Positions 1 through 9,766 of a stretch of 64,000 nucleotides of DNA are shown here, piece after piece. The DNA is from Brevundimonas sp. (lineage in GTDB: Bacteria; Pseudomonadota; Alphaproteobacteria; Caulobacterales; Caulobacteraceae). The translations under genes and the position numbers were made by a program. The notes beneath the pieces were generated by a model. The model was given only the letters and a program-made list of their open reading frames with translations, was not told the origin of the DNA and ran no database searches. The stretch is from contig NZ_JAIYCP010000033.1 of NCBI RefSeq assembly GCF_027487935.1, positions 62,001 through 126,000 on the forward strand. The letters are read 5' to 3'. Each line of letters starts with the position of its first letter. Position 1 is the stretch's first letter.

Positions 1-401
1 CAGACGCGGGTCGCCTCGGCCGAGCCGATCGGCTTGCCGTCGACCGTGATGACATCGTCGCGGGTGACCAGGGTCGCGGGGGTATCGAGGATCTTGCCGT
101 TCACGGCGACCTTGCCCAGGCCGATCAGCCGCTCGACCTCGCGGCGCGAGGCGATACCGGCCCGGGCCATGGCCTTGGCGATCCGTTCGCTACGCTTCGG
201 ACCGTCGTCGGCTTTCGGGGCGGGCTTGCCGTCCCTGGCGAAGGGCTTGCCGCCGGGTTTGCCGAAAGGTTTTCCGCCCTTGGGCGGGCCACGATCATCG
301 CTGCTCTCGACGCGCTTCACGTAGGGTTTGCGGGGACCGTCGCGGCTGTCGTCTTGACGCGGGCGCGGCTTCTTGTCGTTGTCTCGGGGATGGCTGGCCA
401 T
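1..401 (-). CDS. RNA pseudouridine synthase (RluB/RsuA-like), N-terminal part, cut by window edge
   Basis: Family member that isomerises a uridine in rRNA. Only the first 133 residues are in the window; the catalytic domain lies beyond base 1. The ATG at 401-399 opens a low-complexity basic stretch rich in Lys, Arg, Pro and Gly (about residues 1-70), followed by an S4 RNA-binding domain with the typical MARAGIASRREVERLI helix and the VNGKILDTPATLV and VDGKPIG strands. Basic N-terminal tails are common in alphaproteobacterial members. It is divergent from tadA and their 5' ends overlap by about 12 bases. Which subfamily it belongs to cannot be decided without the catalytic part. Confidence 0.8.
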   Translation of the reverse strand, partial: MASHPRDNDKKPRPRQDDSRDGPRKPYVKRVESSDDRGPPKGGKPFGKPGGKPFARDGKPAPKADDGPKRSERIAKAMARAGIASRREVERLIGLGKVAVNGKILDTPATLVTRDDVITVDGKPIGSAEATRV

Positions 402-875
402 GATGAGCGGTTCATGCACATGGCCTTGGCATGTGCGCAAGCGGCGGCAGACGCGGGAGAGACTCCTGTGGGCTGCGTGATCGTCGATGAATCGACCGGC
501 GAGGTCGTCGCCGAGGGTCGCAACGGCCCCATCGGAGCCCATGACCCGACCGCCCATGCCGAGATTGTCGCCCTGCGCGCTGCGGCCTCGAAACTTGGAA
601 ACTATCGCCTCACCGGCCTGACCCTCTATGTGACGCTTGAGCCCTGCGCGATGTGCGCCGGGGCCATCAGCCACGCCCGCATCGGCCGCGTGGTCTGGGG
701 GGCCGACGATCCCAAGGGCGGGGCGGTGGCGCATGGCCCGCGATTCTTCGAACAGCCGACCTGCCACTGGAAGCCTGTGTTCGAGGGCGGGGTCCTGGCC
801 GCTGAGGGCGGAGACCTGCTGCGCACCTTCTTCCGCGTCCGACGCAAGGGAACAGCGACGCCCGAGGCCGGTTAG
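390..875 (+). CDS. tadA: tRNA-specific adenosine deaminase TadA
   Basis: Deaminates adenosine 34 to inosine in tRNA-Arg(ACG), needed to read CGN codons. 161 residues, the usual length. The zinc-dependent deaminase signature is complete: HAE at residues 56-58 (His56 ligand, Glu58 proton shuttle) and PCAMC at 85-89 (Cys86 and Cys89 ligands). The start at 390 gives MAGHDERFMHMALACA, the typical TadA opening; ATG 414 is an alternative that would remove the overlap with the divergent pseudouridine synthase. RNA modification genes as neighbours fit. Function is confident from family knowledge. Confidence 0.95.
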   Translation: MAGHDERFMHMALACAQAAADAGETPVGCVIVDESTGEVVAEGRNGPIGAHDPTAHAEIVALRAAASKLGNYRLTGLTLYVTLEPCAMCAGAISHARIGRVVWGADDPKGGAVAHGPRFFEQPTCHWKPVFEGGVLAAEGGDLLRTFFRVRRKGTATPEAG

Positions 876-892
876 CGCAGACGGCGCGTGGA

Positions 893-1495
893 TCAGCCGA
901 ACGCTGCCAGTCGTGCATCCAGCCGGGCCCGGACCCCGGGCCAGTCATCGTCGAGGATGGCGAACTGGGCCGTGTCGCGGACCCGACCCTTGAAGGTGAT
1001 CTTGTGCTTGCGCAGCACCCCTTCGTCCCGCGCCCCCAGCTTGCGGATCGCGGCCTGGCTCCCGGGGTTGATTGCGTCGGTGAGGATCTCGACCCGCACG
1101 GCACCGCCGTCAAAGGCGTGGCCCAGCAACAACCGTTTGCACGACGGATTGACCGGCCCGCCCCTCGCCTCCGGCCGGTAGAAGGTTGAGCCGACCTCGC
1201 AGCGGCGATAGTCGGGCCTGATCTCATAGAGGCTGGTCGTCCCAACAACCGCGCCATCGTCCATCCGCCGGACGGCCCAGGCGATCCGCGTGCCCTGTGC
1301 CATGGCCCTGAGCGCCGCATGCCACCAGTCGTCGAAATACGGCCCATAGGCGGCGGCGACCATGATGTCCCAGGAGGCCGGATCGCAATCGAGGGCGGCG
1401 CGCACCTCGTCTTCCAGCGTCGGTGCAAGGGGCTCCAGTCGCACGAACCGGTTCTCGAGCGGCACGGCGTCCAGGCGCATGGCGGACCGGCTCAC
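893..1495 (-). CDS. GNAT family N-acetyltransferase (RimJ/RimL-like)
   Basis: About 200 residues with the RimJ/RimL type of GNAT fold: an RLEPLAP opening, the [20 protein letters not shown] strand pair, and a later [20 protein letters not shown] segment that corresponds to the acetyl-CoA region and the N-x-x-S-x-x-A-I-x-K-L-G motif. The substrate is unknown; relatives acetylate protein N-termini or small amines. The GTG start at 1495 overlaps the aroB stop by four bases, suggesting translational coupling; ATG 1480 is an alternative. It is last in the aroK-aroB operon, but nothing in it suggests a shikimate role. Confidence 0.85.
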   Translation of the reverse strand: MSRSAMRLDAVPLENRFVRLEPLAPTLEDEVRAALDCDPASWDIMVAAAYGPYFDDWWHAALRAMAQGTRIAWAVRRMDDGAVVGTTSLYEIRPDYRRCEVGSTFYRPEARGGPVNPSCKRLLLGHAFDGGAVRVEILTDAINPGSQAAIRKLGARDEGVLRKHKITFKGRVRDTAQFAILDDDWPGVRARLDARLAAFG

Positions 1496-2598
1496 GCCGC
1501 GCCTTCGGTCTTCAGAAACGCCCCAATGGCAGCCCGGTCGACATTGCGTTCGACGAAGGTATCGCCGATCGCCCGGGCGAGGATCAGGGTCAGCCGGCCG
1601 CCCTCGACCTTCTTGTCGCCGGCCATACGGTCGAGCAGCGCTTCAGCCGTGAAGCTCCCCGCGTCCGCCAGCCGCACGGGCAGGCCGGCGGCGGCGATCA
1701 CCTGTTTGACCCGATCCGCGACGCGTTCATCGCAAAATCCGGCGGCGGCAGAAAAGCGGAAGGCCATAACGCAGCCGAGGGCGACGGCCCCACCATGCGT
1801 GATCCGGGCCTCGTCAAATCCCAGCTCGGCCTCAATGGCATGGCCGAAGGTATGGCCGAGATTCAGCAGGGCCCGTCGCCCGGCCTCCTTCTCGTCCTCG
1901 CCGACGATGGTGCTCTTGATCTCGACCGACCGCACCACCGCACGGGTCAGGGCAGCAGGATCACCACCGGCCCCGGCAGAACCTTCACCCGCCAGCCAGT
2001 CGAAGAAGGCCGCATCGCAGATCAGGCCGTGTTTCAGCACCTCGGCCCAGCCGGATCGCAGCTGATCCGGCGGCAGGGTAGCCAGCAGGTCAATGTCAGC
2101 AACGACGAGCCGCGGCTGGTGAAACGCACCGACCAGGTTCTTGCCGCGTGGGGTATCGATCGCCGTCTTGCCCCCGACCGAGGAATCCACCTGCGCCAGC
2201 AGTGTGGTCGGCACCTGAACGAAATCGATCCCGCGCATGTAGAGCGCCGCCGCCAGCCCGGCCAGGTCGCCGACCACCCCGCCGCCGAGCGACACGATCA
2301 GGTCGCGCCGATCGAGGCCGAAGGCCAGAAGCCGGTCGATCACATGTTCCAGTTGGGCGAAGGATTTCGACGCCTCACCGGGCGGCACGGTCAGCAGCCG
2401 TGCCCGGACCCCGGCCGCCTCCAGCCCCGCCAGAACCGCCGGACCATGCAGGGCAGCGACCGTCTCGTCCGTGACGATGACCGTCCGCCCCTGAGCCAGG
2501 CCTGCGACCCGGGTGCCCAGTTGCGCGATCAGCCCGCGCCCGATGACGACGTCATAGGGTTGGAAACCGCCGCCGGAGACGCGGATAGTCTCGCTCAT
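1492..2598 (-). CDS. aroB: 3-dehydroquinate synthase
   Basis: Converts DAHP to 3-dehydroquinate, the second step of the shikimate pathway, in the cytoplasm with NAD and a divalent metal. 368 residues, the normal length. Visible family marks are the NAD-binding [16 protein letters not shown] loop (about 100-115), the [18 protein letters not shown] block (about 130-147), the metal-site region [11 protein letters not shown], and [13 protein letters not shown] with the metal histidines. The start overlaps the aroK stop by four bases (ATGA), the standard aroK-aroB coupling. Confidence 0.97.
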   Translation of the reverse strand: MSETIRVSGGGFQPYDVVIGRGLIAQLGTRVAGLAQGRTVIVTDETVAALHGPAVLAGLEAAGVRARLLTVPPGEASKSFAQLEHVIDRLLAFGLDRRDLIVSLGGGVVGDLAGLAAALYMRGIDFVQVPTTLLAQVDSSVGGKTAIDTPRGKNLVGAFHQPRLVVADIDLLATLPPDQLRSGWAEVLKHGLICDAAFFDWLAGEGSAGAGGDPAALTRAVVRSVEIKSTIVGEDEKEAGRRALLNLGHTFGHAIEAELGFDEARITHGGAVALGCVMAFRFSAAAGFCDERVADRVKQVIAAAGLPVRLADAGSFTAEALLDRMAGDKKVEGGRLTLILARAIGDTFVERNVDRAAIGAFLKTEGAA

Positions 2599-3149
2599 GC
2601 CGCCACCCCGGCCCCATGGGCTGCCAGGGCCCGCATGATGCTTTCCACGGCCTCGGCATGGGCACCGCTGCTGACATCAACCGTCAAATCTGCGGTCGCG
2701 TAGTAGGGATTGCGAACCTCGGCCATGGCCGTCAACGCCTCCAAAGGATCCCGGCCGCGCAACAGCGGGCGGGTATCCCGTCGCTGGACCCTGGCGGCGA
2801 CGGTTTCAAGGTCGGCGCGCATCCAGACGGTGATCGCCCGCGCCTTCAGCTCTTTCCTTGTCTCAGGGTTCAATACGGCCCCGCCGCCCGTCGCCAACAC
2901 CATACGGGGGGCGTGCAGGAGACGCTTCAGTACCCGCGCTTCTCCGGCCCGGAACCCGGCCTCGCCGAGCTGGGCAAAGATGTCAGACACGGTCATTTTC
3001 GCCGCCGCCTCGATCTCGCTGTCGCCGTCGGCGAAGGGCAGGCCCAGCCGCTTGGCCAGCCGGCGTCCGACCGTCGATTTGCCCACCCCCATCAGCCCGA
3101 CCAGCGCTATGGTGCGTTCATGTACGGGAATCGGTTCGTCAGGACTCAT
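2595..3149 (-). CDS. aroK: Shikimate kinase
   Basis: Phosphorylates shikimate with ATP, the fifth step of the pathway. Starting at ATG 3149 gives 184 residues. The Walker A motif GLMGVGKST is near residue 18, the substrate-binding DGDSEIE near 40, and the TGGGAVLN shikimate-binding loop near 89, followed by the lid with RRDTRPLL. The frame stays open far upstream, but that extra stretch is compositionally nonsense and runs into the divergent xerD, so the short start is preferred. Head gene of aroK-aroB-GNAT. Confidence 0.96.
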   Translation of the reverse strand: MSPDEPIPVHERTIALVGLMGVGKSTVGRRLAKRLGLPFADGDSEIEAAAKMTVSDIFAQLGEAGFRAGEARVLKRLLHAPRMVLATGGGAVLNPETRKELKARAITVWMRADLETVAARVQRRDTRPLLRGRDPLEALTAMAEVRNPYYATADLTVDVSSGAHAEAVESIMRALAAHGAGVAA

Positions 3150-3259
3150 CGCCGGCCTCTTGCGAGGCCGCTGGATGTCGACGGAACGGGCGGCGGCAGG
3201 CACGGCATGACCCCACCACCCTCTACACCAAGCGCAGCTGTCGCAAAGCGCCCACGCGC

Positions 3260-4159
3260 ATGAGCACGCCGCAGGTCGAGGCCTTTCTCGAGATGATGGC
3301 GGTGGAGCGCGATGCTTCGCCCCATACCCTGTCCGCCTACGGCCGCGATCTGGCCGATGCGGAGGCCGGGATCGACGGTGGCCTGATGGGCGGCGACGAG
3401 GCGGGGATCGAGGCCTGGTATGCAGACCTCGGACGGCGTGGCCTGTCCCCGGCCACCCAGGCGCGACGGCGCTCGGCGGTGCGGCAGTTCTACCGGTTCG
3501 CCCTGGGCGAGGGCTGGCGGGCCGATGACCCCTCGCGACGGCTAGATGCCCCGAAACAGGGGCGCAGCCTTCCAAGGACGCTCAGCGGCGACGAAGTGGA
3601 ACGGCTGTTGGCCACCGCTGCGACCCATGACGGAGCCGCCGGGCTGCGGCTGGTGGCTCTGGTGGAGCTGGCCTATGCCTCGGGCCTGCGGGTGTCGGAG
3701 TTGCTGGGACTCAGGGTCGAGGCCGTACGGCGCGACCCCGCCTTCCTGATCGTGCGCGGCAAGGGCGGCAAGGAACGGCTGGCCCCGCTGAACGCCTCCG
3801 CCCGCGAGGCGGTGAAGGTCTGGCTGATCGCCCGTGACGCTGCGCGGCCGGAAAAGACCCCGGACAGCCCCTGGCTGTTCCCCTCGGCCTCGGCCAAGGG
3901 CCATCTCACCCCCCGCCGCTTCGCCCAGCTGCTGGACCAGGCCGCTCTCGACGCCGGCATCGACCCCGCCCGGGTCAGCCCCCACGTCCTGCGCCACGCC
4001 TTCGCCACCCACCTGCTGGAAGGCGGAGCCGACCTTCGGGTGGTCCAGACCCTGCTGGGCCACGCCGATATCTCTACGACCCAGATCTACACCCACGTCG
4101 CCACCGACCGTCTGGCCCGGGTGGTGCGTGACAAACATCCGCTGGCGCGGGAGGAGTGA
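3260..4159 (+). CDS. xerD: Tyrosine recombinase XerD
   Basis: Site-specific recombinase that resolves chromosome dimers at dif with XerC and FtsK. 299 residues from ATG 3260, matching the family. An N-terminal SAM-like core-binding domain (about 5-90) is followed by the catalytic domain with Arg in ASGLRVSELLGL, Lys in RGKGGKERLAPL, HVLRHAFATHLLEGG, LLGHADISTTQIYTHV with the active tyrosine. XerC versus XerD is judged from overall resemblance, so that assignment is less certain than the family. It is divergent from aroK and not near a phage or tRNA gene, so it is the housekeeping recombinase. Confidence 0.88.
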   Translation: MSTPQVEAFLEMMAVERDASPHTLSAYGRDLADAEAGIDGGLMGGDEAGIEAWYADLGRRGLSPATQARRRSAVRQFYRFALGEGWRADDPSRRLDAPKQGRSLPRTLSGDEVERLLATAATHDGAAGLRLVALVELAYASGLRVSELLGLRVEAVRRDPAFLIVRGKGGKERLAPLNASAREAVKVWLIARDAARPEKTPDSPWLFPSASAKGHLTPRRFAQLLDQAALDAGIDPARVSPHVLRHAFATHLLEGGADLRVVQTLLGHADISTTQIYTHVATDRLARVVRDKHPLAREE

Positions 4160-4243
4160 ACCGTCGCTTGCTCCCGGGCGCTGACCTGACTAGGTTCCGC
4201 CGCCTTCCGATGCGCCACGCGGCGCGCCTGTTCCGGATGCCTT

Positions 4244-5194
4244 ATGGCCGTGCACTACCTCGAGTTTGAAAAGCCGATCGCCGATCTGGAGGCGAAGATC
4301 GAGGAGCTGAATCTGCTCTCCTCGACCTCCGGCTCGTTCGACGCCGAGGTCGAGCAGTTGCGCAAGAAGGCTGAGCAGCTGAGGAAGAAGACCTACGCCA
4401 GCCTTGATCCCTGGATGAAGACCCAGGTGGCGCGTCATCCGCAGCGGCCCCATTTCGTGGACTATGTCGAAGGCCTGTTCACCGATTTCGTCGAGCTGAA
4501 GGGTGACCGCCAGTTCGGCGACGATCAGGCCATCCTCGGCGGCCTGGCGCGCTTCCGCGGCGCGCCCGTGGTCCTGATGGGCCATGAGAAGGGCCACGAC
4601 ACCCAGACCCGTGTCGTTCACAATTTCGGCATGGCCCGGCCCGAGGGCTACCGCAAGGCCGTCCGCCTGATGGACCTGGCCGAACAGTATGGCCTGCCGG
4701 TCCTGACCTTCGTCGACACAGCGGGGGCCTATCCGGGCCTGGGGGCCGAGGAGCGCGGCCAGGCCGAGGCCATCGCCCGCTCGACCGAACGCTGCCTGAC
4801 CCTGGGCGTGCCCTCCATCGCCACCATCACCGGCGAAGGCGGCTCCGGCGGGGCCATCGCCATTGCCGCCGCAGGCCGGGTGCTGATGCTGGAGCATTCG
4901 ATCTATTCGGTCATCTCGCCCGAGGGGGCAGCCGGAATCCTCTGGCGGGACGGGGCCCGGGCGCGGGACGCCGCCATGGCCATGAAGATCACCGCCCCCG
5001 ACCTCCTCGAACTGAAGATCGTCGACCGGATCATTCCTGAACCCGTCGGCGGGGCCCATGCCGACCGCGCCGCCGCTGTCGCCGCCGTCGGCAATGTCCT
5101 TGCCGAGGAACTGGCGACCCTGTCAGCCCTTACCCCGGCCCAGCTGCGCAAGGCCCGGTCGGACCGGTTCTACGCCATCGGTCGGGCCGGCTGA
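4244..5194 (+). CDS. accA: Acetyl-CoA carboxylase carboxyltransferase subunit alpha
   Basis: One half of the carboxyltransferase that moves the carboxyl group from biotin to acetyl-CoA, giving malonyl-CoA for fatty acid synthesis; it partners with AccD. 316 residues. The N-terminal coiled stretch with FEKPIADLEAKIEEL is typical, followed by the crotonase-like core with RPEGYRKAVRLMDLAE, FVDTAGAYPG, and the oxyanion region TGEGGSGGAIAI (about 197-208). The next block, SVISPEGAAGILW, is also diagnostic. Single gene between xerD and a receiver-domain gene. Confidence 0.97.
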   Translation: MAVHYLEFEKPIADLEAKIEELNLLSSTSGSFDAEVEQLRKKAEQLRKKTYASLDPWMKTQVARHPQRPHFVDYVEGLFTDFVELKGDRQFGDDQAILGGLARFRGAPVVLMGHEKGHDTQTRVVHNFGMARPEGYRKAVRLMDLAEQYGLPVLTFVDTAGAYPGLGAEERGQAEAIARSTERCLTLGVPSIATITGEGGSGGAIAIAAAGRVLMLEHSIYSVISPEGAAGILWRDGARARDAAMAMKITAPDLLELKIVDRIIPEPVGGAHADRAAAVAAVGNVLAEELATLSALTPAQLRKARSDRFYAIGRAG

Positions 5195-5302
5195 TTCGGT
5201 CGTTTTTGGTCCGGTCCATCCATTAATCTTTCCTCTACCGGAAGCTGCAATAACGGCTGGTATGTATAACCGTCGTTACCCCTCAGCGGCTCGTCCCCCT
5301 AA

Positions 5303-5890
5303 GTGAGCGCGATCGGCGAAAAGCTGCGCGAGAGCGCGTCGGTCAATCTGAGCGGCGCGGTGACCATGGTCGTCGACGACTCAGCCTTCGCCCTCGACCT
5401 GACCGGCCAGGCCCTCATGGCGTTCGGCGTCCGGGCCCGACACGCCTGTCTGAGCGCGGCCGAGGCAAAGGAGATCCTCAAGGAGCACACCATCGATCTG
5501 CTCCTGGTCGACTGCGAAATGCCCGGCATGGACGGTTTTGAACTGGTTCGCTGGTTGCGCCGTTCGGGGCTCGAACCCAATGCTTTCGTGCCGGTGATCA
5601 TGACGGCTGCCCATATCCGTCGTCCGCGCGTGGCAGAGGCCCGGGACTGCGGTGCCAGTTTCATCATCACCAAGCCTTTCTCCGCCACCACCCTGCTTGA
5701 GCGGATCATCTGGGTGGCACGAGACACTCGCCCCTTCCTCGAGGTTGGGGACTATTTCGGGCCTGATCGCCGGTTTCGAAAAACGTTGGGACTGGGCGAG
5801 GAACGTCGCGCCGACATGATCCGGAAGCGGGAACTGGAAGCCGCGAAAGCCGCAGAAGCCGCCAGCCTGGCTGAGGGAGAGGCCGCTTGA
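5303..5890 (+). CDS. Response regulator receiver protein with short C-terminal tail
   Basis: 195 residues. The first 125 form a CheY-like receiver: acidic pair in VVDDSAF, phospho-acceptor Asp in LLLVDCEMPGMDGFEL, conserved Thr in IMTAAH and Lys in ITKPFSA. There is no DNA-binding or enzymatic output domain; the tail holds a YFGPDRRFR motif seen in other alphaproteobacterial stand-alone regulators and an Ala/Glu-rich helix. It starts at GTG 5303. The next gene begins inside its stop codon, so the two are probably translated together and may act together. The cognate kinase is not in the window. Confidence 0.85.
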   Translation: MSAIGEKLRESASVNLSGAVTMVVDDSAFALDLTGQALMAFGVRARHACLSAAEAKEILKEHTIDLLLVDCEMPGMDGFELVRWLRRSGLEPNAFVPVIMTAAHIRRPRVAEARDCGASFIITKPFSATTLLERIIWVARDTRPFLEVGDYFGPDRRFRKTLGLGEERRADMIRKRELEAAKAAEAASLAEGEAA

Positions 5891-6360
5891 GTGTCATCAC
5901 ACACGCTGTTCGCAAGTCGAACCTTGCGACCATGATCAACACACCGGGCGGCATCAGTGTCGGCACCGCCATTGCCCGGGCGCGCGCCAACCTGGAGACG
6001 ATGCGCGAGCAGGCGCTGCAGGTGATCGAGGCGAGTATCAGTGCCCTGGAGGCAATCCCGGAACCGACGGGGCCGGGAGACACGTCGGAGCGGCGGGAGC
6101 AGGTCTACCGGGAGGCCACGAGCCTGATCGATGCGGCGGGGCCCTTCGAGCTTTTCGACCTGTGCCGCGCCGCCTCCGGCCTTTGCGACCTGATCGGAGT
6201 CCTCGATCCGGAACAGCCTTTCGACTGGCGCATCGTCACCGTCCACGCACGCTCCCTGAGGCTCCTGCAGGCCCTGCCTCCGGAAGCCGCACTGGAGCGC
6301 GCGCATATCCTCGACAGTCTCAACGAGGTCGTACAGCGGAAGCTGGCTCAGACCGGTTGA
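5887..6360 (+). CDS. Uncharacterised helical protein coupled to a receiver protein
   Basis: 157 residues; I do not recognise the family. It is predicted mostly alpha-helical and soluble, with a helix-rich ARARANLETMREQAL region and no signal peptide or membrane segment. A TTG start at 5887 is chosen because GGGAGAGG lies about six bases upstream and the codon overlaps the previous stop (TTGA); ATG 5932, giving MINTPGG, is the alternative. The tight coupling suggests a partner of the receiver protein, which is inference. Its 3' end overlaps the convergent ABC transporter gene by 13 bases. Confidence 0.7.
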   Translation: MSVITHAVRKSNLATMINTPGGISVGTAIARARANLETMREQALQVIEASISALEAIPEPTGPGDTSERREQVYREATSLIDAAGPFELFDLCRAASGLCDLIGVLDPEQPFDWRIVTVHARSLRLLQALPPEAALERAHILDSLNEVVQRKLAQTG

Positions 6361-8168
6361 CGCTCGGTCCGGGCTCCGCGCGTCTGTTTGCGCCACAGGG
6401 CCGCATATTCTCCGCCCAGACGCGCCACCAACTCGTGATGGGCTCCGCGTTCCACGATCTGCCCCGCCTTGAGGACCAGGATCTGGTCTGCGTCGGCGAT
6501 CGTCGACAGGCGATGGGCCACGACCAGCGTGGTTCGGCCCGCCCGCGCCTTGCGCAGCGTCTTCTGGATGGCCGCCTCCGTCCGGCTGTCGAGCGCGCTG
6601 GTGGCCTCATCGAGGATGAGGATACAGGGGTCGGCCAGAAGGGCGCGGGCGATGCCAACCCGTTGGCGCTCGCCGCCAGAGAGCTTGAGTCCGCGCTCCC
6701 CGACTCGGGTTTCCATTCCCTCGGGCAGTTCCCGGATGAAACTGGCCAGTTCCGCAGCCTCGGCCGCTGCCCAGATGGCGGCCTCGTCAGCGTCCGGGCG
6801 GGCGAAGCCGATGTTGGCGCGAATGCTGTCGTTGAACAGCGCCACATCCTGCGGCACGAGGGCGACGGCGGCGCGCAGGGACGTCTGGGTCACGGCCCGC
6901 GCGTCCAGGCCATCGATGAGCACCCGGCCTTCCTTGGGATCCAGCAGCCGCAGGGCCAGTTTCACAATGGTCGACTTGCCGGACCCGGACGGCCCGACCA
7001 GGGCGGTCGTGGTGCCCGGAGGTGCCATGAAGCTGACATCCCGGAGGCCGTTGGCCCGGGAGTCGTGACGAAAACCGACCCCCTCAAAGGCCAGGGCCGC
7101 CCCGCGGGCGTCCGCTGGATGGGGCAAGGGCAAGGCATCCGGTGCATCAGCGACCTGGGGCGTCTGACGCGTGACCTTCAGCATCTCCTCCATGTCGATG
7201 AAGGACTGGCGGATTTCCCGATAGGCGAAGCCGAGAATGTTCAACGGGGCATAGAGGGAGATCATGATGAGCACGGCGGCCATCACGTCGCCCGGACCCA
7301 TCCGGCCCGCTGCGGCCTCGAACCCGGCCATCACGGCCATCACGGCAAGACCGATGTTCATGATGACCGCCTGCATGACGTTCAGCATGGCCAGAGAGCT
7401 GTTGGCCTTCAGGGCGGCGCGTGTGTAGTCGTCCAGCGCCCGGTCATAGGCACCGGCGGCCCGGGCCTCGGCCCCGAACGACTTGACCGTCTCATAGTTG
7501 AGCAGGGCATCCACCGAGACGCCCGCAGCCTCGGTGTCGGCGGCATTCATTTCGCGCCGGTGCTCCAGTCGCCAGTTGGCCAGGGCGAAGGTCGAGGCGG
7601 CGTAGACGACGACCACCACCACCGCGACCGCGCCGAACCGCCAGTCATACCGTCCGGCCAGAACGCCCGCCGCCAGCACCAGTTCGACGCCGGTCGGGAT
7701 CAGGTTGAACGCCAGGATACGCAGCAGGAAGTCTACCGCTCGCGACCCCCGGTCCATGGTCCGTGAAAGCGACCCGGACCGTTTGGTCTGGTGAAAATCC
7801 AGTGAAAGACTGAGGGCATGGGCGAACGTCTCGGTCGCCGCCCGACGCTGGGCGGCTGCCCGCACCGGCGCGAACACCACATCCGAGGCGTTCGGGGCGA
7901 TCGCCGACAACAGTCGGACAAAGGCCCAGCCCACAGCAAAGCCGGCGAAGCCGAGGCCGACAGCGACCGCTGTCCCCTGCCCTGCCGCGAGATGGTTGAC
8001 CGCCGCACCCAGGACCAGCGGGCCCAGCACCCCCAGCCCCTTGCCGGCGAGGGTCATGCCGATGGCCGCGATCAGGCGCAGCCGCAGGTGGGGCGCGTTT
8101 GATCGACCGACCAGCCGGATCAGATCACCGAGGGCCCGCCAGAACGGCGGTCCATCGGCTACGGGCAT
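6348..8168 (-). CDS. ABC transporter, Atm1/HMT type (fused permease and ATPase)
   Basis: 606-residue half-transporter: a six-helix ABC transmembrane domain followed by an ATPase domain with Walker A VGPSGSGKST, Q-loop VPQDVALF, signature LSGGERQRVGIARALL, Walker [13 protein letters not shown] and switch His in VAHRLST. The transmembrane part carries the Atm1-like blocks LDFHQTKRSGSLSR and LLNYETVKSFGAE, shared with exporters of glutathione-linked sulfur compounds or heavy-metal conjugates. ATG 8168 is selected because AGGA lies six bases upstream; the frame stays open to 8297. Divergent from radA. The exact substrate is not visible in sequence. Confidence 0.88.
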   Translation of the reverse strand: MPVADGPPFWRALGDLIRLVGRSNAPHLRLRLIAAIGMTLAGKGLGVLGPLVLGAAVNHLAAGQGTAVAVGLGFAGFAVGWAFVRLLSAIAPNASDVVFAPVRAAAQRRAATETFAHALSLSLDFHQTKRSGSLSRTMDRGSRAVDFLLRILAFNLIPTGVELVLAAGVLAGRYDWRFGAVAVVVVVVYAASTFALANWRLEHRREMNAADTEAAGVSVDALLNYETVKSFGAEARAAGAYDRALDDYTRAALKANSSLAMLNVMQAVIMNIGLAVMAVMAGFEAAAGRMGPGDVMAAVLIMISLYAPLNILGFAYREIRQSFIDMEEMLKVTRQTPQVADAPDALPLPHPADARGAALAFEGVGFRHDSRANGLRDVSFMAPPGTTTALVGPSGSGKSTIVKLALRLLDPKEGRVLIDGLDARAVTQTSLRAAVALVPQDVALFNDSIRANIGFARPDADEAAIWAAAEAAELASFIRELPEGMETRVGERGLKLSGGERQRVGIARALLADPCILILDEATSALDSRTEAAIQKTLRKARAGRTTLVVAHRLSTIADADQILVLKAGQIVERGAHHELVARLGGEYAALWRKQTRGARTERQPV

Positions 8169-8367
8169 GAGCGTTCCTGCCTGTGCCGCCTTTGCCACGG
8201 AATCCCCGTGCCGCCCCGCCCGCTCGCCTCGCATTGCCATGGCTGGTGGTATGGACTGTGCCGCCGGTTGCGCAAAGGGCAGGCCGCCGAAAGACACACG
8301 TCAATATCGGTCGCAGGCCCGCGAACGCCCCCTGCCCCGCCGCGTCCGACTCCTGTAAGTCGGTCCC

Positions 8368-9738
8368 ATGGCTCGTGACGGCGCAATCTATGTCTGCCAG
8401 GCCTGCGGGGCCGTCCATGGCAAATGGTCGGGCCAGTGCGGGGCCTGCAATCAGTGGAACTCCATCGTCGAGGAGAGCCGCTCGGCTCCGCCCGGCGCGA
8501 TGAAGCCTGCGACCGGCGCGGCGGCGCGTGGCCGCGGCCTCCAGTTCGAGACGCTGCAGTCCGACACACCCGAGCCGCCACGCATCATAACCGGCGTGAC
8601 CGAGTTCGACCGGGTCTGCGGCGGCGGGGTGGTGCCGGGATCAGCCCTGCTGCTCAGCGGCGACCCCGGCGTCGGCAAATCGACGCTGCTGCTCGACGTG
8701 GCCGGGCGGGCAGCCCTCGCAGGACGGCGGGTCGCCTATATCTCGGGCGAGGAGGCGGTCGAGCAGATCCGCGCCCGGGCGAAGCGGATGGGGCTTGAAA
8801 AGGCCCCGGTCGAGCTCGCCTCGGCCACCGCATTGCGGGACATCCTCGGGACGCTGAAGCGCGAGAAGTTCGACATCGTCATCGTCGATTCCATCCAGAC
8901 CCTGTGGTCCGACGCCCATGAGGCCGGGCCGGGTTCGGTCACCCAGGTCCGCGCCTGCGCCGGCGAGATGGTCCGGCTGGCCAAGACCCAGGGCGTGGCG
9001 GTCATCCTGGTCGGCCACGTCACAAAGGACGGTCAGGTCGCCGGCCCGAGGGTGGTCGAGCATATGGTCGATGCCGTCCTGAGTTTCGAAGGCGAGCGGG
9101 GCTATCCGTTTCGTATCCTGCGGGCCGGCAAGAACCGGTTCGGCGCCACGGACGAGATCGGCGTGTTCGAAATGGGGGACGCGGGCCTGCGTGAGGTTGC
9201 CAATCCATCGGCCCTCTTCCTCGGCGAGAGCAAGGACCGGGCCCCGGGCGCGGCCGTCTTCGCCGGTATCGAGGGTTCAAGGCCGGTGCTGGTCGAGATG
9301 CAGGCCCTTGTGTCGAAATCCGCCTATGGCACCCCGCGCCGGGCCGTCGTGGGCTGGGATACCGGCCGGCTGGCCATGGTGCTGGCCGTGCTGGAGGCGC
9401 GTTGTGGCTTCGGCTTCGGTGATCAGGACGTCTATCTGAACGTGGCAGGCGGCCTGCGCATCAATGAGCCTGCGGCCGATCTGGCTGCGGCGGCCGCCCT
9501 GATCAGTTCCGCGACCGATACCCCCCTGCCCCAGGGCTGCGTCGTGTTCGGCGAGATCAGCCTGTCGGGCGAGATACGGGCTGTGGGGCGGGCCGAGGCG
9601 CGGCTGCGGGAGGCGCAGAAACTGGGCTTCGACCGGGCCCTGACCCCACCCCTGACTGTCAAACACAAGGGCGTGGGGGTGACATCCGTGACGCGGCTGG
9701 CGGAAGCGGTCGAACGAATCTCGCAAAACCGCTATTGA
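8368..9738 (+). CDS. radA: DNA repair protein RadA
   Basis: RecA-like ATPase that drives branch migration during recombinational repair. 456 residues in three parts: a C4 zinc finger (two C-x2-C pairs in YVCQACG and GQCGACNQW), a RecA-like core with Walker A GDPGVGKST near residue 98 and the RadA-specific KNRFG motif, and a C-terminal Lon-protease-like domain (from about 285) with AADLAAAAALIS. All hallmarks are present. Next gene cvpA follows after 28 bases; several alphaproteobacteria keep radA-cvpA-purF together. Confidence 0.96.
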   Translation: MARDGAIYVCQACGAVHGKWSGQCGACNQWNSIVEESRSAPPGAMKPATGAAARGRGLQFETLQSDTPEPPRIITGVTEFDRVCGGGVVPGSALLLSGDPGVGKSTLLLDVAGRAALAGRRVAYISGEEAVEQIRARAKRMGLEKAPVELASATALRDILGTLKREKFDIVIVDSIQTLWSDAHEAGPGSVTQVRACAGEMVRLAKTQGVAVILVGHVTKDGQVAGPRVVEHMVDAVLSFEGERGYPFRILRAGKNRFGATDEIGVFEMGDAGLREVANPSALFLGESKDRAPGAAVFAGIEGSRPVLVEMQALVSKSAYGTPRRAVVGWDTGRLAMVLAVLEARCGFGFGDQDVYLNVAGGLRINEPAADLAAAAALISSATDTPLPQGCVVFGEISLSGEIRAVGRAEARLREAQKLGFDRALTPPLTVKHKGVGVTSVTRLAEAVERISQNRY

Positions 9739-9766
9739 GATACGGAAGAACTCAGTTCGGGCGCGC

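Noticed and set aside
3260..4159. Tyrosine recombinase as an integrase of a mobile element.
   Set aside because: Length and motifs fit housekeeping Xer proteins; it is not next to a tRNA gene and there are no att-like repeats.
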